Notes: generated by a model from the sequence alone, not told the origin. A stretch of 50,129 nucleotides of DNA from Gordonia gummivorans (GCF_022513585.1 NZ_JAKWBF010000037.1:1-50129), one strand, 5' to 3'. Numbered from the stretch's first letter, positions 1-7,583 are shown. Translations and numbers: made by a program.

Positions 1-48
1 TGGAGCCGATGACGGGAATCGAACCCGCGTATTCAGCTTGGGAAGCTG
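1..48 (-). tRNA. tRNA-Gly(CCC) 3' fragment / attachment core
   Basis: Read on the minus strand this is the 3' part of a tRNA: anticodon arm with loop TTCCCAA (anticodon CCC at 40-42), T arm with TTCGATT loop, acceptor 3' strand, U73 discriminator and an encoded CCA at position 1. The D arm and 5' acceptor are missing: beyond position 48 the sequence no longer fits a tRNA. This is what an attachment core looks like when a phage integrates into the 3' end of a tRNA gene. The intact tRNA would be rebuilt at the other junction, beyond the right end of this window. Core limits of about 1-48 are inferred from tRNA structure, not from seeing the second copy. Confidence 0.8.
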
Positions 49-141
49 TATATAGGGATATGCTTACGGCAGGTGTCCGCGTCAAACATGCTGGTAGACA
101 AACATTTATGATGCTCTGCTGTAGCGTGGCTGACGCACACA

Positions 142-163
142 TAGGAGTAAGCATAGGAGTAAG
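142..163 (+). repeat. Putative integrase arm-type sites (left pair)
   Basis: Two direct copies of TAGGAGTAAG start 12 bp apart at 142 and 154. The same pair with the same 12-bp spacing occurs at 50082-50103, on the other side of the attachment core once the ends are joined. Short directly repeated sites on both sides of a core are typical integrase arm-binding sites. The second copy also contains the AGGAG that would serve as ribosome binding site for the integrase, so integrase could repress its own translation or transcription by binding here. Confidence 0.6.
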
Positions 164-171
164 TGACATAC

Positions 172-1422
172 ATGGCCGCGAAGAAGCGCAGCAGCCGCCG
201 GCCGAAAGGCACCGGAGGACTTCACCAACGCGCCGACGGCATGTGGATCGCCCAAGTGTGGCTACCCGACGGCACCCGCTACCAACGCGGCCGACGACGC
301 TACGACGACGCCCGCGCCACCCTCAAAGAGATGCAAGACCAACTCGCCGACGGCATCCTCCCCAACGCCGGCACCATCACAGTCGCCCAGTGGCTCGACC
401 ACTGGGTCGACACCATCGCCCGCCCGCGCGTACGGCCCCGCACCCTCGCGTCCTACCGCTCGAGCATCAAGCACCAGATCGTGCCGCACGTCGGCACACG
501 GCAGCTCGGGAAGCTCACCCCCGCCGACGTCCGCCGCATGGTCACCGCAGTGTCCGACGACCACACCACCCGCACCGCACAAGCCGCGTTCGCCGTCCTC
601 GCCAAAGCACTCGGCGACGCCGTGAAGGACGGGAAGATCGGCCACAACCCGTGCGACCGCATGGACCGACCCCAAGCGCGATCCGAGGAACGCCGCCCAC
701 TCTCGGTCGACCAGGCCCGCACACTGCTACTGCACGTCGCCCGACAGGACGCGGCGACCGCCTCGCGCTGGTCCCTCGCCCTCCTCACCGGAGCGCGCCA
801 AGCCGAAGTCCTCGGACTCACCTGGGATCGCGTCGACCTCGACGCCGCGGTCATCGACATCGCGTGGCAGCTCGCCAGGCTCAAGCTGAAGACCCGCACC
901 CGGCCCGTCGGTGGCGATCCCGTCTACCCGCGCGACGCTTTCGACGTCCCCGCCACCCTCGACTTCATCCCCATACACTGGACCGCCTGCCTCGTGCCGA
1001 CGAAGACAGTCGGCTCCCGACGACTCGTCCCCTTGCTCCCGCCGGTAGTGGCTGCACTCCGGGCGCTGCACACCGAGCGCGGCCACCCGACGACGGGGCT
1101 GGTGTTCCGCCGCGGCGACGGGGCAGCGATCCAGCCACGCGACGACGGTGCCGCGTGGAAAGCCGTGTGCGTGAAGTCGGGGATCGTCGCCACCGAGGAT
1201 GACGCACCCGACCAGCACACCGCACGCCACACCGTCGCGACACTGCTACAGGCCGCCGGCGTCGAAGAAGCGACCCGGATGGCGATCGTCGGCCATTCCA
1301 CGACGACGGCTCACCGCGGGTACGCCCACACATCCACCGACCTCACCAGGGCTGCACTCGGCGAGCTGGAGAAGCTACTCGCCTTGTCCGAATTAGTCCG
1401 TTCGGACGGTACTGGCGAGTAG
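172..1422 (+). CDS. int: Tyrosine integrase
   Basis: Site-specific recombinase of the tyrosine (lambda Int) family, 416 aa, that would recombine the tRNA-Gly core with the phage site. Counting from this ATG, an N-terminal arm-binding-like segment (about 15-60) is followed by a SAM-like core-binding domain (about 70-160) and the catalytic domain. The catalytic set is visible: Arg in TGARQAE (about residue 209), the HTARHT motif (His 349 and Arg 352), His in GHST (375) and the nucleophile Tyr in RGYAH (384). GTG at 163 is an alternative start but lies only 3 nt from AGGAG (155-159), while ATG 172 is 12 nt away. A possible -10 (TATGAT, 107-112) lies upstream. The gene sits next to the core, as usual for phage integrases. 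Confidence 0.95.
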   Translation: MAAKKRSSRRPKGTGGLHQRADGMWIAQVWLPDGTRYQRGRRRYDDARATLKEMQDQLADGILPNAGTITVAQWLDHWVDTIARPRVRPRTLASYRSSIKHQIVPHVGTRQLGKLTPADVRRMVTAVSDDHTTRTAQAAFAVLAKALGDAVKDGKIGHNPCDRMDRPQARSEERRPLSVDQARTLLLHVARQDAATASRWSLALLTGARQAEVLGLTWDRVDLDAAVIDIAWQLARLKLKTRTRPVGGDPVYPRDAFDVPATLDFIPIHWTACLVPTKTVGSRRLVPLLPPVVAALRALHTERGHPTTGLVFRRGDGAAIQPRDDGAAWKAVCVKSGIVATEDDAPDQHTARHTVATLLQAAGVEEATRMAIVGHSTTTAHRGYAHTSTDLTRAALGELEKLLALSELVRSDGTGE

Positions 1423-1585
1423 CTTTCCTGTGCCCGTAACGGCATGTCCGGGTGGCCCGATATGTTGCACGTCACAACTGTTGGTCGGGGAAACCCCAGA
1501 GTGTTGCGTGGTGTGTGCTGTGAGCGTTGCTGCTATGTCCGATTCATTCGCTGATCTGCTGGGTATCGCGTCCCGGACTGGGGTG

Positions 1586-1843
1586 TCAGTCGGTCGCTTG
1601 CTGCTGGTCACGTGTGCGCGTGACTGCCCGCTCGAACTCTGCGAAATCGACGGCGAACGCGGTCAGTAGCCGCCACAGCACAGGGACGGGGATGGCGCGA
1701 GATCCGTCCTCGTAGCGTTGCAATGTCCGTACGGGGACGCCGGCGCGTTCGGCCGTTTCGTCGCGTGACCAGCCGATCCGTGCACGTTCGGCGCGTAACT
1801 CTGCGCCTACCGCTTGGTTGAGCGCGTCTTCTGACGTGTCCAT
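1586..1843 (-). CDS. XRE-family repressor (probable immunity repressor)
   Basis: An 85-aa DNA-binding protein with a Cro/C1-type helix-turn-helix: RDETAERAGVPVRTLQRYED at about residues 26-45. It is the only early gene on the minus strand and diverges from a Cro-like gene, the classic lysogeny switch layout. The start was chosen because a promoter on the minus strand (-35 TTGCCG, 17-nt spacer, -10 AATAAT) places the transcription start at this ATG, so the mRNA would be leaderless. A longer frame extends upstream but has no ribosome binding site. It is much smaller than lambda CI and has no obvious dimerisation or autocleavage domain. Function as the repressor is inferred from position. Confidence 0.75.
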   Translation of the reverse strand: MDTSEDALNQAVGAELRAERARIGWSRDETAERAGVPVRTLQRYEDGSRAIPVPVLWRLLTAFAVDFAEFERAVTRTRDQQQATD

Positions 1844-1850
1844 GCGGTCC

Positions 1851-1970
1851 ATTATTCGGCCCATTCTGGCATTCGGCAAGTGTGTCATCCAAACAGATGA
1901 TTGCAATGGACATTGGCACGATCATGCCTTGTAATCGGCCCAAACGGGCCGTAATGTAGCCCGCATGGGC
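1851..1970. promoter_or_regulatory. Divergent leaderless promoters with GGCCC operators
   Basis: Minus-strand promoter: -35 TTGCCG (complement at 1874-1879) and -10 AATAAT (complement at 1851-1856), 17-nt spacer, 7 nt before the repressor ATG. Plus-strand promoter: -35 TTGTAA (1929-1934), 17-nt spacer, -10 TAATGT (1952-1957), 7 nt before the ATG at 1965. An inverted repeat CGGCCC-AAAC-GGGCCG exactly fills most of the rightward spacer (1936-1951). A second one, GCCC-GCAT-GGGC (1959-1970), covers the start codon. A single CGGCCC half-site (1857-1862) lies just upstream of the leftward -10. These are good operator candidates for the flanking HTH proteins. Confidence 0.65.
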
Positions 1971-2195
1971 CACCTAGACGCAGTGAACTCCGCGGTCGCG
2001 GCACGCGTCATGCAAGTCGCGGCCGAGCGAGGTGTCAGTCACACCACGCTCGCCGACGCCGCTGGCATGACGGAACGCACGCTTCATCGCAGGTTCCTCT
2101 CCATCACATCGTTCAAGCTACCCGAGTTGGTCGCCATCGCGGGCGCACTTGGCGTCGGATGGTCCGACCTTATGCCTGACGAGGTGGCGGCATGA
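1965..2195 (+). CDS. Cro-like helix-turn-helix protein
   Basis: A 76-aa protein with an XRE-type HTH (VSHTTLADAAGMTERTLHRR, about residues 24-43) followed by a short helix (PELVAIAGALGVGWSDLM). It is the first gene of the rightward early operon and overlaps the next start codon by 4 nt. The promoter geometry predicts a leaderless mRNA, since no Shine-Dalgarno sequence precedes the ATG. By analogy with lambdoid switches it could antagonise the divergent repressor. That role is inferred from position; only the HTH is visible. Confidence 0.75.
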   Translation: MGHLDAVNSAVAARVMQVAAERGVSHTTLADAAGMTERTLHRRFLSITSFKLPELVAIAGALGVGWSDLMPDEVAA

Positions 2196-2389
2196 CCACC
2201 ACCGAGACCCCCGTCATGCACAAGCTGAGGCGGGCTGCCGAGCTGGTGGACGTGTCCGTCGACACCCTCATCCGCGCAGAGTCTCGCGGCGAGATCGCGT
2301 TCAAGTCGTTGGGCGGCTACCGGATGGTGCTGCATTCCGAGCTGGTGCGGTGGGCCGAAGGGTTGCCGTCGACAAGGGATGTCGCATGA
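2192..2389 (+). CDS. MerR-like HTH protein, probable excisionase
   Basis: A 65-aa protein with a winged HTH_17/excisionase-like pattern: LRRAAELVDVSVDTLIRAES, then a basic turn (FKSLGGYRMV) and a C-terminal helix. Small proteins of this type in phage early operons are often recombination directionality factors, and an integrase is encoded about 800 bp away. The start overlaps the previous stop by 4 nt, suggesting translational coupling. It could instead be an early transcription regulator. Confidence 0.65.
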   Translation: MTTTETPVMHKLRRAAELVDVSVDTLIRAESRGEIAFKSLGGYRMVLHSELVRWAEGLPSTRDVA

Positions 2390-3174
2390 CCCGCCACCCG
2401 GTCGACTCCGGCACCCGCTCCTGCTGTGGCGGTATCGGTGGCCACACGCAGGACTGCAACCCCGTCGCCCGCATGACGCCGGGTGGGCAGGCCACCTACC
2501 GCAGGCTGACCCGCCACTACGGGCGCGACGGCATCGTCGCGGCACTCGTCTCGTACGGGCCGCAAGACCCGATCGGCGACTTCACTCGCGCGGTCGGATC
2601 ACTCACCGATCACTCCCGTCCGGGCTGCTGCCCGGTCGAGAGCGCGCACGCAGGGGATTCTGGGAAGCCTGAGATCGCGGCCGCGCAAACCTACTTCGTC
2701 ATCAAGACCCGCGAAGCCGAGACCCGCCCCGCGATCAACGGCGGCGACATCACCCGCATGGAACTCATCCAGCTCGCGATGAACGCCGAAACCGAACGAC
2801 TCGCGCTCGAGGCCAAGAACGCCGAGCTGGAACCGAAAGCCGAGGCGTACGACAACTTCCTCGACGCCACCGGGAAGTACAGCGTCGGCGCGGTCGCGAA
2901 GATGCTCGGCACCTCGCAGAACAAGCTGTTCCGTGACCTCCGAAACGCCGGCGTCTTCATCCCGAAGGGATCGATGCGGAACACGCCGTATCAGCAGTAC
3001 ATGCACCATTTCGAGGTGAAAGCGCATGAGTACGAGCGTAACTCGGGGGAGTGGGGCTGCTCGTACACCACCTACGTGCAGCCGTCCGGCATCGACTTCA
3101 TCCGCCGCAAACTCGGCCTCCCGACGATCGACCCCATCCCCGCACTCGCGACCAACCAGGAGACCGACCGATGA
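2386..3174 (+). CDS. Phage antirepressor with KilAC domain
   Basis: A 262-aa protein. The C-terminal half (about residues 160-250: DATGKYSVGAVAKMLG, then FRDLRNAGVFIPKG) is a KilAC domain, the DNA-binding domain of phage antirepressors. The N-terminal 90 residues are unusual: two Cys/His clusters (SCCGGIGGHTQDC and HSRPGCCPVES) that look like a small metal-binding module where a Bro-N or Rha domain would normally be. A central Glu/Ala-rich segment (about 125-155) looks like a coiled coil. The ATG overlaps the upstream stop. Expected role: relief of repression on induction. Confidence 0.75.
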   Translation: MTRHPVDSGTRSCCGGIGGHTQDCNPVARMTPGGQATYRRLTRHYGRDGIVAALVSYGPQDPIGDFTRAVGSLTDHSRPGCCPVESAHAGDSGKPEIAAAQTYFVIKTREAETRPAINGGDITRMELIQLAMNAETERLALEAKNAELEPKAEAYDNFLDATGKYSVGAVAKMLGTSQNKLFRDLRNAGVFIPKGSMRNTPYQQYMHHFEVKAHEYERNSGEWGCSYTTYVQPSGIDFIRRKLGLPTIDPIPALATNQETDR

Positions 3175-3533
3175 ACCGTATCCTTGCCCGCGTCCTCGCG
3201 CTCGTGATCGCATCCACCGCGATCGCCGCCGCAGCCGGAACAGCCGACGCCACACCCGGCCACTACACCCGCCATGGTGACGTCCTCGTGACCGTCGCCG
3301 CCGTCGGAGGATGCGCCACAGTCACATGGCCCAAGGGCTACACCGAGGAACTGTGCGACGACGTCGACCAGGTGACCCACGAAGACATTGTCCCCGGTGA
3401 CCGGTTCGGCGCGAAGATCACATCGTGGGGAAACGCCGGCGTCTCATGCCGCGTGCTCGACGTCGAGACGGGCGACCTCGTCCACTCCGCGTCGGGTCTC
3501 ACCACCGCCGACTGCATCCGAAACGCGGTGTGA
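3171..3533 (+). CDS. Small secreted protein
   Basis: A 120-aa protein with a clear Sec signal peptide: NRIL-AR, hydrophobic core LALVIASTAIAAAAGTA and a likely cleavage after ADA at about residue 27. The mature part has four Cys (GGCAT, ELCDD, VSCRV, ADCIR), which would allow two disulphides outside the cell. No family is recognised. An exported protein in the early operon could modify the envelope or exclude other phages. The start overlaps the antirepressor stop by 4 nt. Confidence 0.7.
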   Translation: MNRILARVLALVIASTAIAAAAGTADATPGHYTRHGDVLVTVAAVGGCATVTWPKGYTEELCDDVDQVTHEDIVPGDRFGAKITSWGNAGVSCRVLDVETGDLVHSASGLTTADCIRNAV

Positions 3534-3534
3534 C

Positions 3535-3795
3535 ATGGGTATCGACTCCGACAACCTCACCGACCGCTACCTGATCCACCTGGAAACCCGGTTGCGTGAC
3601 GCCGTACACGGCACCGCAACCCAGTTCCGGGAGCTGGCAGACCGACTGGACCGTGAAGCGGACCTGGCACCCCTCGACCGGCTGCCGGTGATCGTCGCCC
3701 ACGAAGTGGCGTGGGGTGTCGCCAACGCGCGCCTCGACCTACCCGCCCAAGCCTACGCAGACCTCGTGGAAGCACAGAAAGCGGTGGACCAATGA
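3535..3795 (+). CDS. Hypothetical helical protein
   Basis: An 86-aa acidic protein rich in Leu, Asp and Arg and predicted mostly helical (RELADRLDREADLAPLDRLP). No recognised domain. It lies 1 nt after the secreted-protein stop and overlaps the next start, so it belongs to the same early operon. Confidence 0.6.
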   Translation: MGIDSDNLTDRYLIHLETRLRDAVHGTATQFRELADRLDREADLAPLDRLPVIVAHEVAWGVANARLDLPAQAYADLVEAQKAVDQ

Positions 3796-4016
3796 CGCAT
3801 GTCGATATCACGGAGTCGCCGTGGATCCCGGTCGACACCAGCCACGGACCCCACTACCTCCACGTCGGAACCCACACCCGGACAGGCGAACCCGTCTACA
3901 TCCTCGACGGCAACGGCGACGACACCACCGACCTCCACTTCACCCGGCAGCAACTCGAAACCCTCATCGACGCCGCCATCAACCTACTCGCCCACACACC
4001 ACGGAGAACACCATGA
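3792..4016 (+). CDS. Hypothetical protein
   Basis: A 74-aa protein with a short beta-rich N-terminal part (HYLHVGTHTRTGEPVYILDG) and a C-terminal helix (RQQLETLIDAAINLLAHT). No family recognised. It overlaps both neighbours by 4 nt in the tight early operon. Confidence 0.6.
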   Translation: MTHVDITESPWIPVDTSHGPHYLHVGTHTRTGEPVYILDGNGDDTTDLHFTRQQLETLIDAAINLLAHTPRRTP

Positions 4017-4264
4017 GAGGCACCATCAACGCACTCATCCTCGCCGCCTGGGTGTGGGCCACCGCCATCATCCTCATCCGGTGGACACCACCAACAGCAT
4101 CCGACGCACTCGTGTTCATCATCATGGACGCCTTCGCCCTCTGCACCCTCCTCGCGTTGATGCTCCCCCAAACCCGCCACGAAGACACCGAACCCGTTCT
4201 GCCACACGCACTCCGCGTGCTCGAACCCATCGACGACACCGACCACTACGACAGCGAGCACTAA
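4013..4264 (+). CDS. Small membrane protein
   Basis: An 83-aa protein with two predicted transmembrane segments: INALILAAWVWATAIILI (about residues 4-22) and ALVFIIMDAFALCTLLALML (about 32-51). An acidic, His-rich soluble tail of about 30 residues follows. It overlaps the upstream stop by 4 nt. Function unknown; small early membrane proteins of phages often act in exclusion or membrane remodelling. Confidence 0.6.
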   Translation: MRGTINALILAAWVWATAIILIRWTPPTASDALVFIIMDAFALCTLLALMLPQTRHEDTEPVLPHALRVLEPIDDTDHYDSEH

Positions 4265-4267
4265 CCA

Positions 4268-4477
4268 ATGACCCTCGCCGCGCTCTACCAGCACCCGACC
4301 GCCCCCACCACCGAAACATCCAGCGTCCGTGAGTGCCCCGTCTGCCGCCGCATGATCGCAGTCTCCGCGACATTCTTCACCCACAAAGACAAGGCCCGCC
4401 AACGCTGCCCGATGTCCGGTCAGCCCGCACCCACCAAGTGGCGCAACCGGATGCCCGACTACGGGAGGCGACCATGA
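4268..4477 (+). CDS. Small zinc-ribbon-like protein
   Basis: A 69-aa protein with a CPVC pair at about residues 23-26, followed by His in FFTHKDK and Cys in RQRCPMSG, a possible CxxC-H-C metal site. It starts 3 nt after the membrane-protein stop. No specific function recognised. Confidence 0.55.
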   Translation: MTLAALYQHPTAPTTETSSVRECPVCRRMIAVSATFFTHKDKARQRCPMSGQPAPTKWRNRMPDYGRRP

Positions 4478-4737
4478 GCGGATCGTTTGTCGCCGCGTAC
4501 GCCGGCCGATGCAAGCACCCCGACTGCGGGCGCTGGTTCGCACAAGGCGAGCTGGTCGCGTACCGGCGTCTCGACCCGCGCGATGAGACGCAAGCCATCA
4601 TGCACGACGACTGCGCCCAGCAGTGGGACGACGCCAAGAACGGGCTGCACGGTTTGAAGGCTGACGACATTCGACTCCGGCGCGGTGAAACTGTGTGCGG
4701 TGACTGTCATCTCGTGCATCGGGGTGAGTGCGCATGA
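4474..4737 (+). CDS. Small Cys-rich protein
   Basis: An 87-aa protein with an N-terminal metal-binding-like site (CKHPDCGRWF) and a C-terminal one (CGDCHLVHRGEC), with His-Asp-Asp-Cys (HDDC) between them. Probably a zinc-binding adaptor. The start overlaps the previous stop by 4 nt, as does its own end with the next start. No named family recognised. Confidence 0.55.
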   Translation: MSGSFVAAYAGRCKHPDCGRWFAQGELVAYRRLDPRDETQAIMHDDCAQQWDDAKNGLHGLKADDIRLRRGETVCGDCHLVHRGECA

Positions 4738-4997
4738 GCAACCATCTGCGGGTCGTGACCGAGACGGAAGCGCTCGGTGTTGCGTGGGCCAGGTTGCAGT
4801 CCGAGGTCGACAAGCGTGGCGGAATGACCTCCACCGCGTCATGGATCAAACCGGATGGTGTCGCCCACCACCAGGTGACCGTCCACGGCTTCAACGGCCA
4901 CGACATGAACACCGGCATTCGCGTGGAGGCCGATGATCTCGCCGAAGCGCTCACCGAAGTCCACAACCGACTCACCCACGACGACTGGGACACCTGA
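4734..4997 (+). CDS. Hypothetical protein
   Basis: An 87-aa soluble protein, apparently alpha/beta: helix TEALGVAWARLQSEVDKR, strand VAHHQVTVHGF, C-terminal helix ADDLAEALTEVHNRL. No recognised domain. It shares 4-nt overlaps with its neighbours in the early operon. Confidence 0.55.
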   Translation: MSNHLRVVTETEALGVAWARLQSEVDKRGGMTSTASWIKPDGVAHHQVTVHGFNGHDMNTGIRVEADDLAEALTEVHNRLTHDDWDT

Positions 4998-5134
4998 TGA
5001 GACGGTACCGCCAACCGATCCTCACGTGCGTGAAGTGCGGCGAACGTGTGCACCCGTACCCGCCGCACCACTGCGACAAACCCGACACCAGACCCGACCC
5101 ATGGGCCGAACCGAACACCGAGGACAACGAATGA
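4997..5134 (+). CDS. Tiny zinc-ribbon protein
   Basis: A 45-aa open frame that exactly fills the gap between two genes: ATG at 4997 shares a base with the upstream stop, and its TGA (5132-5134) overlaps the ATG of the exonuclease. It has CVKCG plus HHC further on, a compact CxxC...C/H metal-site pattern. The overlaps and the metal motif are the reasons for calling it real. Confidence 0.55.
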   Translation: MRRYRQPILTCVKCGERVHPYPPHHCDKPDTRPDPWAEPNTEDNE

Positions 5135-5805
5135 CACTCACCATCCTGCCCGACGTCATCCAAGGATCAGACGAGTGGCACGACCAGAGACGCGGCATAG
5201 TCACCGCGTCAGTCGTCGGCAAACTCGTCACCGCCAAGACACTCAAGCCCGCGAGCAACCCCGAATCACGCGGACTCACAGCGCTACTCGTCGCCGAACG
5301 CATCACCGGCTGGACCGAAGCGACCTACATATCCGACGACATGCTGAGAGGCATCGAAGACGAACCCCGAGCCCGCGCCAAGTACGCCGAACACCACGCG
5401 CCGGTCGAAGAGGTCGGCTTCATGGTCGAAGACCGGTTCGGCTTCAAGATCGGATACAGCCCTGACGGTTTGGTCGGGGATCACGGCCTCATCGAATGCA
5501 AGTCCCGCCGACCCAAGAAGCAGCTCGAGACCATCCTCGCCGGCCACCCACCGATCGAGAACATGGCGCAAATGCAGTGCGGCCTACTGGTATCCGGCCG
5601 CGAATGGTGCGACTTCGTGTCGTACTGCGGAGGGATGCCGCTGTGGGTCAAGCGCGTTCACCCCGACCCGAAATGGCAAGAGGCGATCGTTGAGGCCGTC
5701 CGCGCATTCGAGGCCAACGCCGCCGAGATGACACGCATCTACGGCGAATCCGTGACCGGACTCCCCAGCACCGAACGAATCATCGAACAGGAAATGGTGA
5801 TCTGA
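5131..5805 (+). CDS. YqaJ-type recombination exonuclease
   Basis: A 224-aa lambda-exonuclease/RecB-like nuclease of the YqaJ family, which degrades the 5' strand of double-stranded DNA to feed single-strand annealing recombination. Visible signatures are the N-terminal QGSDEWHDQRRGIVTAS (the WxxxRxGxxTAS motif), GIEDEPRARAKY, and the catalytic D...ExK set in SPDG and IECKSRR (about residues 110-131). Length is normal for the family. A partner annealing protein would be expected next. The gene at 6298 holds that position, with an HNH gene inserted between them. Confidence 0.85.
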   Translation: MTLTILPDVIQGSDEWHDQRRGIVTASVVGKLVTAKTLKPASNPESRGLTALLVAERITGWTEATYISDDMLRGIEDEPRARAKYAEHHAPVEEVGFMVEDRFGFKIGYSPDGLVGDHGLIECKSRRPKKQLETILAGHPPIENMAQMQCGLLVSGREWCDFVSYCGGMPLWVKRVHPDPKWQEAIVEAVRAFEANAAEMTRIYGESVTGLPSTERIIEQEMVI

Positions 5806-5806
5806 C

Positions 5807-6301
5807 ATGGAGAGATGGAAGGCTGTACCGGGATACGAAGGCAGCTATGAGGTTTCCGACGAGGGCCGAGTTCGGTCGCTGACTCGACGGAAGTTTCACG
5901 GTCACCGACACAAGGGGCGGATGCTGCGGCAACCAACGATGCCGCGTGGTTACAAGGTTGTCACCCTATGGCGTGACGCGACTCAGAAGACCGCGCTAGT
6001 GCATCGGCTTGTACTCCTAGCGTTCGTGGGTGAAGCGCCCACGGGAGCTGAGGCATTGCACGCAGACGGTGACCCGGCGAACAACTCGCTTGAGAACCTT
6101 TCGTGGGGAACGCACTCAGACAACCAGTTCGACCAGGTTGCTCACGGAACGCACCACCATTCATCGAAGACCCATTGTGTCCGTGGCCACGAGTTCACCC
6201 CGGAGAACACCTACAACTACCCAGGCCGAAACCATCGCGCGTGCCGAAAGTGCCGGAAGGTCTGGTCGGAGAATCACCAGAAGAGGACGGCCGCCGCATG
6301 A
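5807..6301 (+). CDS. HNH homing endonuclease with NUMOD4 domain (HNH-1)
   Basis: A 164-aa free-standing endonuclease. The N-terminal NUMOD4 motif is clear (MERWKAVPGYEGSYEVSDEG), followed by the HNH core VHRLVLLAFVG...LHADGDPANNSLENLSWGT with its HADG and N residues. The C-terminal CVRGHEFTPENTY...CRKCRK segment looks like a small zinc-binding DNA-recognition module. It separates the exonuclease from the gene most likely to be its partner, as expected for a selfish insertion, and overlaps the next start by 4 nt. Codon use is visibly less GC-rich than in its neighbours, suggesting transfer. Confidence 0.85.
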   Translation: MERWKAVPGYEGSYEVSDEGRVRSLTRRKFHGHRHKGRMLRQPTMPRGYKVVTLWRDATQKTALVHRLVLLAFVGEAPTGAEALHADGDPANNSLENLSWGTHSDNQFDQVAHGTHHHSSKTHCVRGHEFTPENTYNYPGRNHRACRKCRKVWSENHQKRTAAA

Positions 6302-6885
6302 GCACAGAGGGATTCGACATCACGCAAACAATCGAGGCCGACTCAACTCAGGTCAACGCGGATGAACTCACCGAGACGCCGCGCGTTGTCACTATCACTG
6401 GAGTGGGTAAGGGTACCGCAGACCAGCCGGTGAATATCGAGCTGGCAGAGTTTCCTGGCAAGGCATACCGGCCGTGCAAGTCGATGCGCCGGGTGCTCGT
6501 GAATGCTTGGGGTGCAGATGCATCCGCTTATGTCGGCCGGCGCATGGCGATCTTCAACGATCGTTCGGTTCGCTGGGGTGGTCAGGCTGTGGGTGGTGTG
6601 CGGATCAAGGCGTTGTCGCACATCGACCAGCCGATCACTCTGGCGCTCACGGTGACTCGCGGGAAGCGTGCGCCGTACAGGGTCGAGCCGCTTCCCGATG
6701 AGCCTGCTGTGTCGAAGATTCCGGCGTCGTTCGATGCGAAGATCGCGGCGTCGTCGGCTGAGCAGTGTGTCCAGGCGCGCGAGTATCTGGCGAAGTTCGA
6801 GTCGTCGGAGCCGGAGCGTGTGGCCGAGTTGTTGAAGCTGGTGGCTGAGCGTGAGGCTGTCCTGTCGGGTGGTGAGACCGCATGA
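6298..6885 (+). CDS. Hypothetical protein, possible recombination partner
   Basis: A 195-aa protein: disordered N terminus, a beta-rich core (about 25-125, including VVTITGVGKGTADQPVNIEL and GRRMAIFNDRSVRWGGQAVG) and a C-terminal helical region resembling a short coiled coil (SSAEQCVQAREYLAKFES). It follows the YqaJ exonuclease once the HNH-1 insertion is ignored, a place often taken by RecT or another annealing protein. It is shorter than RecT and no RecT motif is recognised, so the role is inference only. Confidence 0.6.
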   Translation: MSTEGFDITQTIEADSTQVNADELTETPRVVTITGVGKGTADQPVNIELAEFPGKAYRPCKSMRRVLVNAWGADASAYVGRRMAIFNDRSVRWGGQAVGGVRIKALSHIDQPITLALTVTRGKRAPYRVEPLPDEPAVSKIPASFDAKIAASSAEQCVQAREYLAKFESSEPERVAELLKLVAEREAVLSGGETA

Positions 6886-7583
6886 GCAACCCCCATTTTC
6901 GGTTGTATTCAGCCCAGGAGGTCGCTGAGTGGCTTCTCGCTGAGCAGGCTCACCGCTACCGGCAGGATCTCGATCGTCTGGGTGATGAGCGTGATGCGCT
7001 TGTGGCGCAGCATGATCGGGACGCGGAAACGATCGGGACGTTGAACGGCCAGATCCTCGAAGCGGCAGACGCTCTGACGAAGGCAATCTCGTTCGAGCAC
7101 CCAACATTGGTGGGCGGCAAGGGGCTGGTGTCGGCGATCTGCGCGCTTGCTTCCGAGCGTGACGGGTATGTCCACACGGTGCAACGCTATGTCCACACGG
7201 TGCAACGCCTCGTCGCTGAGCGTGACGAGGCCCGCTCGATGCTCGCGTTGGCTGAGGGTGTGGCGTCGGCACTGCCCGACCCGGACGCACAGAACGCGGA
7301 GCACTGTGAGTTCGCGTCGGAACTGTCCGCGCAACTCCCCCCAACCGGGCCGAATGAAGGGTGGGAGTGGACTGTGGCTCACCGTGGTTTGACAGCGCGG
7401 CAATGGGCCGAGCGGGCCAGCCAACTCGAAGCTACCCAGTCTGCCGAGGCGCAACGTGACCGCGAGATCGAAGCGGTGGCAAAGGCGTTCGACCAGGCCG
7501 TCGAGTCGGACGTCACTGACCGAGACGCCGCAATTGCGGCCATCGACGCCCTCGATGCTGCACGAGCGGAGGCCGGACAATGA
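6882..7583 (+). CDS. Coiled-coil hypothetical protein
   Basis: A 233-aa protein dominated by helical coiled-coil segments (about 20-60 and 90-125, then 170-233), with the pattern found in phage Ead/Ea22-like early proteins. An exact 21-bp tandem duplication (7167-7208) gives YVHTVQR twice. No catalytic motif. It overlaps both neighbours by 4 nt. Confidence 0.6.
   Translation: MSNPHFRLYSAQEVAEWLLAEQAHRYRQDLDRLGDERDALVAQHDRDAETIGTLNGQILEAADALTKAISFEHPTLVGGKGLVSAICALASERDGYVHTVQRYVHTVQRLVAERDEARSMLALAEGVASALPDPDAQNAEHCEFASELSAQLPPTGPNEGWEWTVAHRGLTARQWAERASQLEATQSAEAQRDREIEAVAKAFDQAVESDVTDRDAAIAAIDALDAARAEAGQ

Noticed and set aside
9..1202. 397-codon frame overlapping the integrase in another phase
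   Set aside because: Arg/Pro/His-rich shadow of the integrase, which has all catalytic residues in its own frame.
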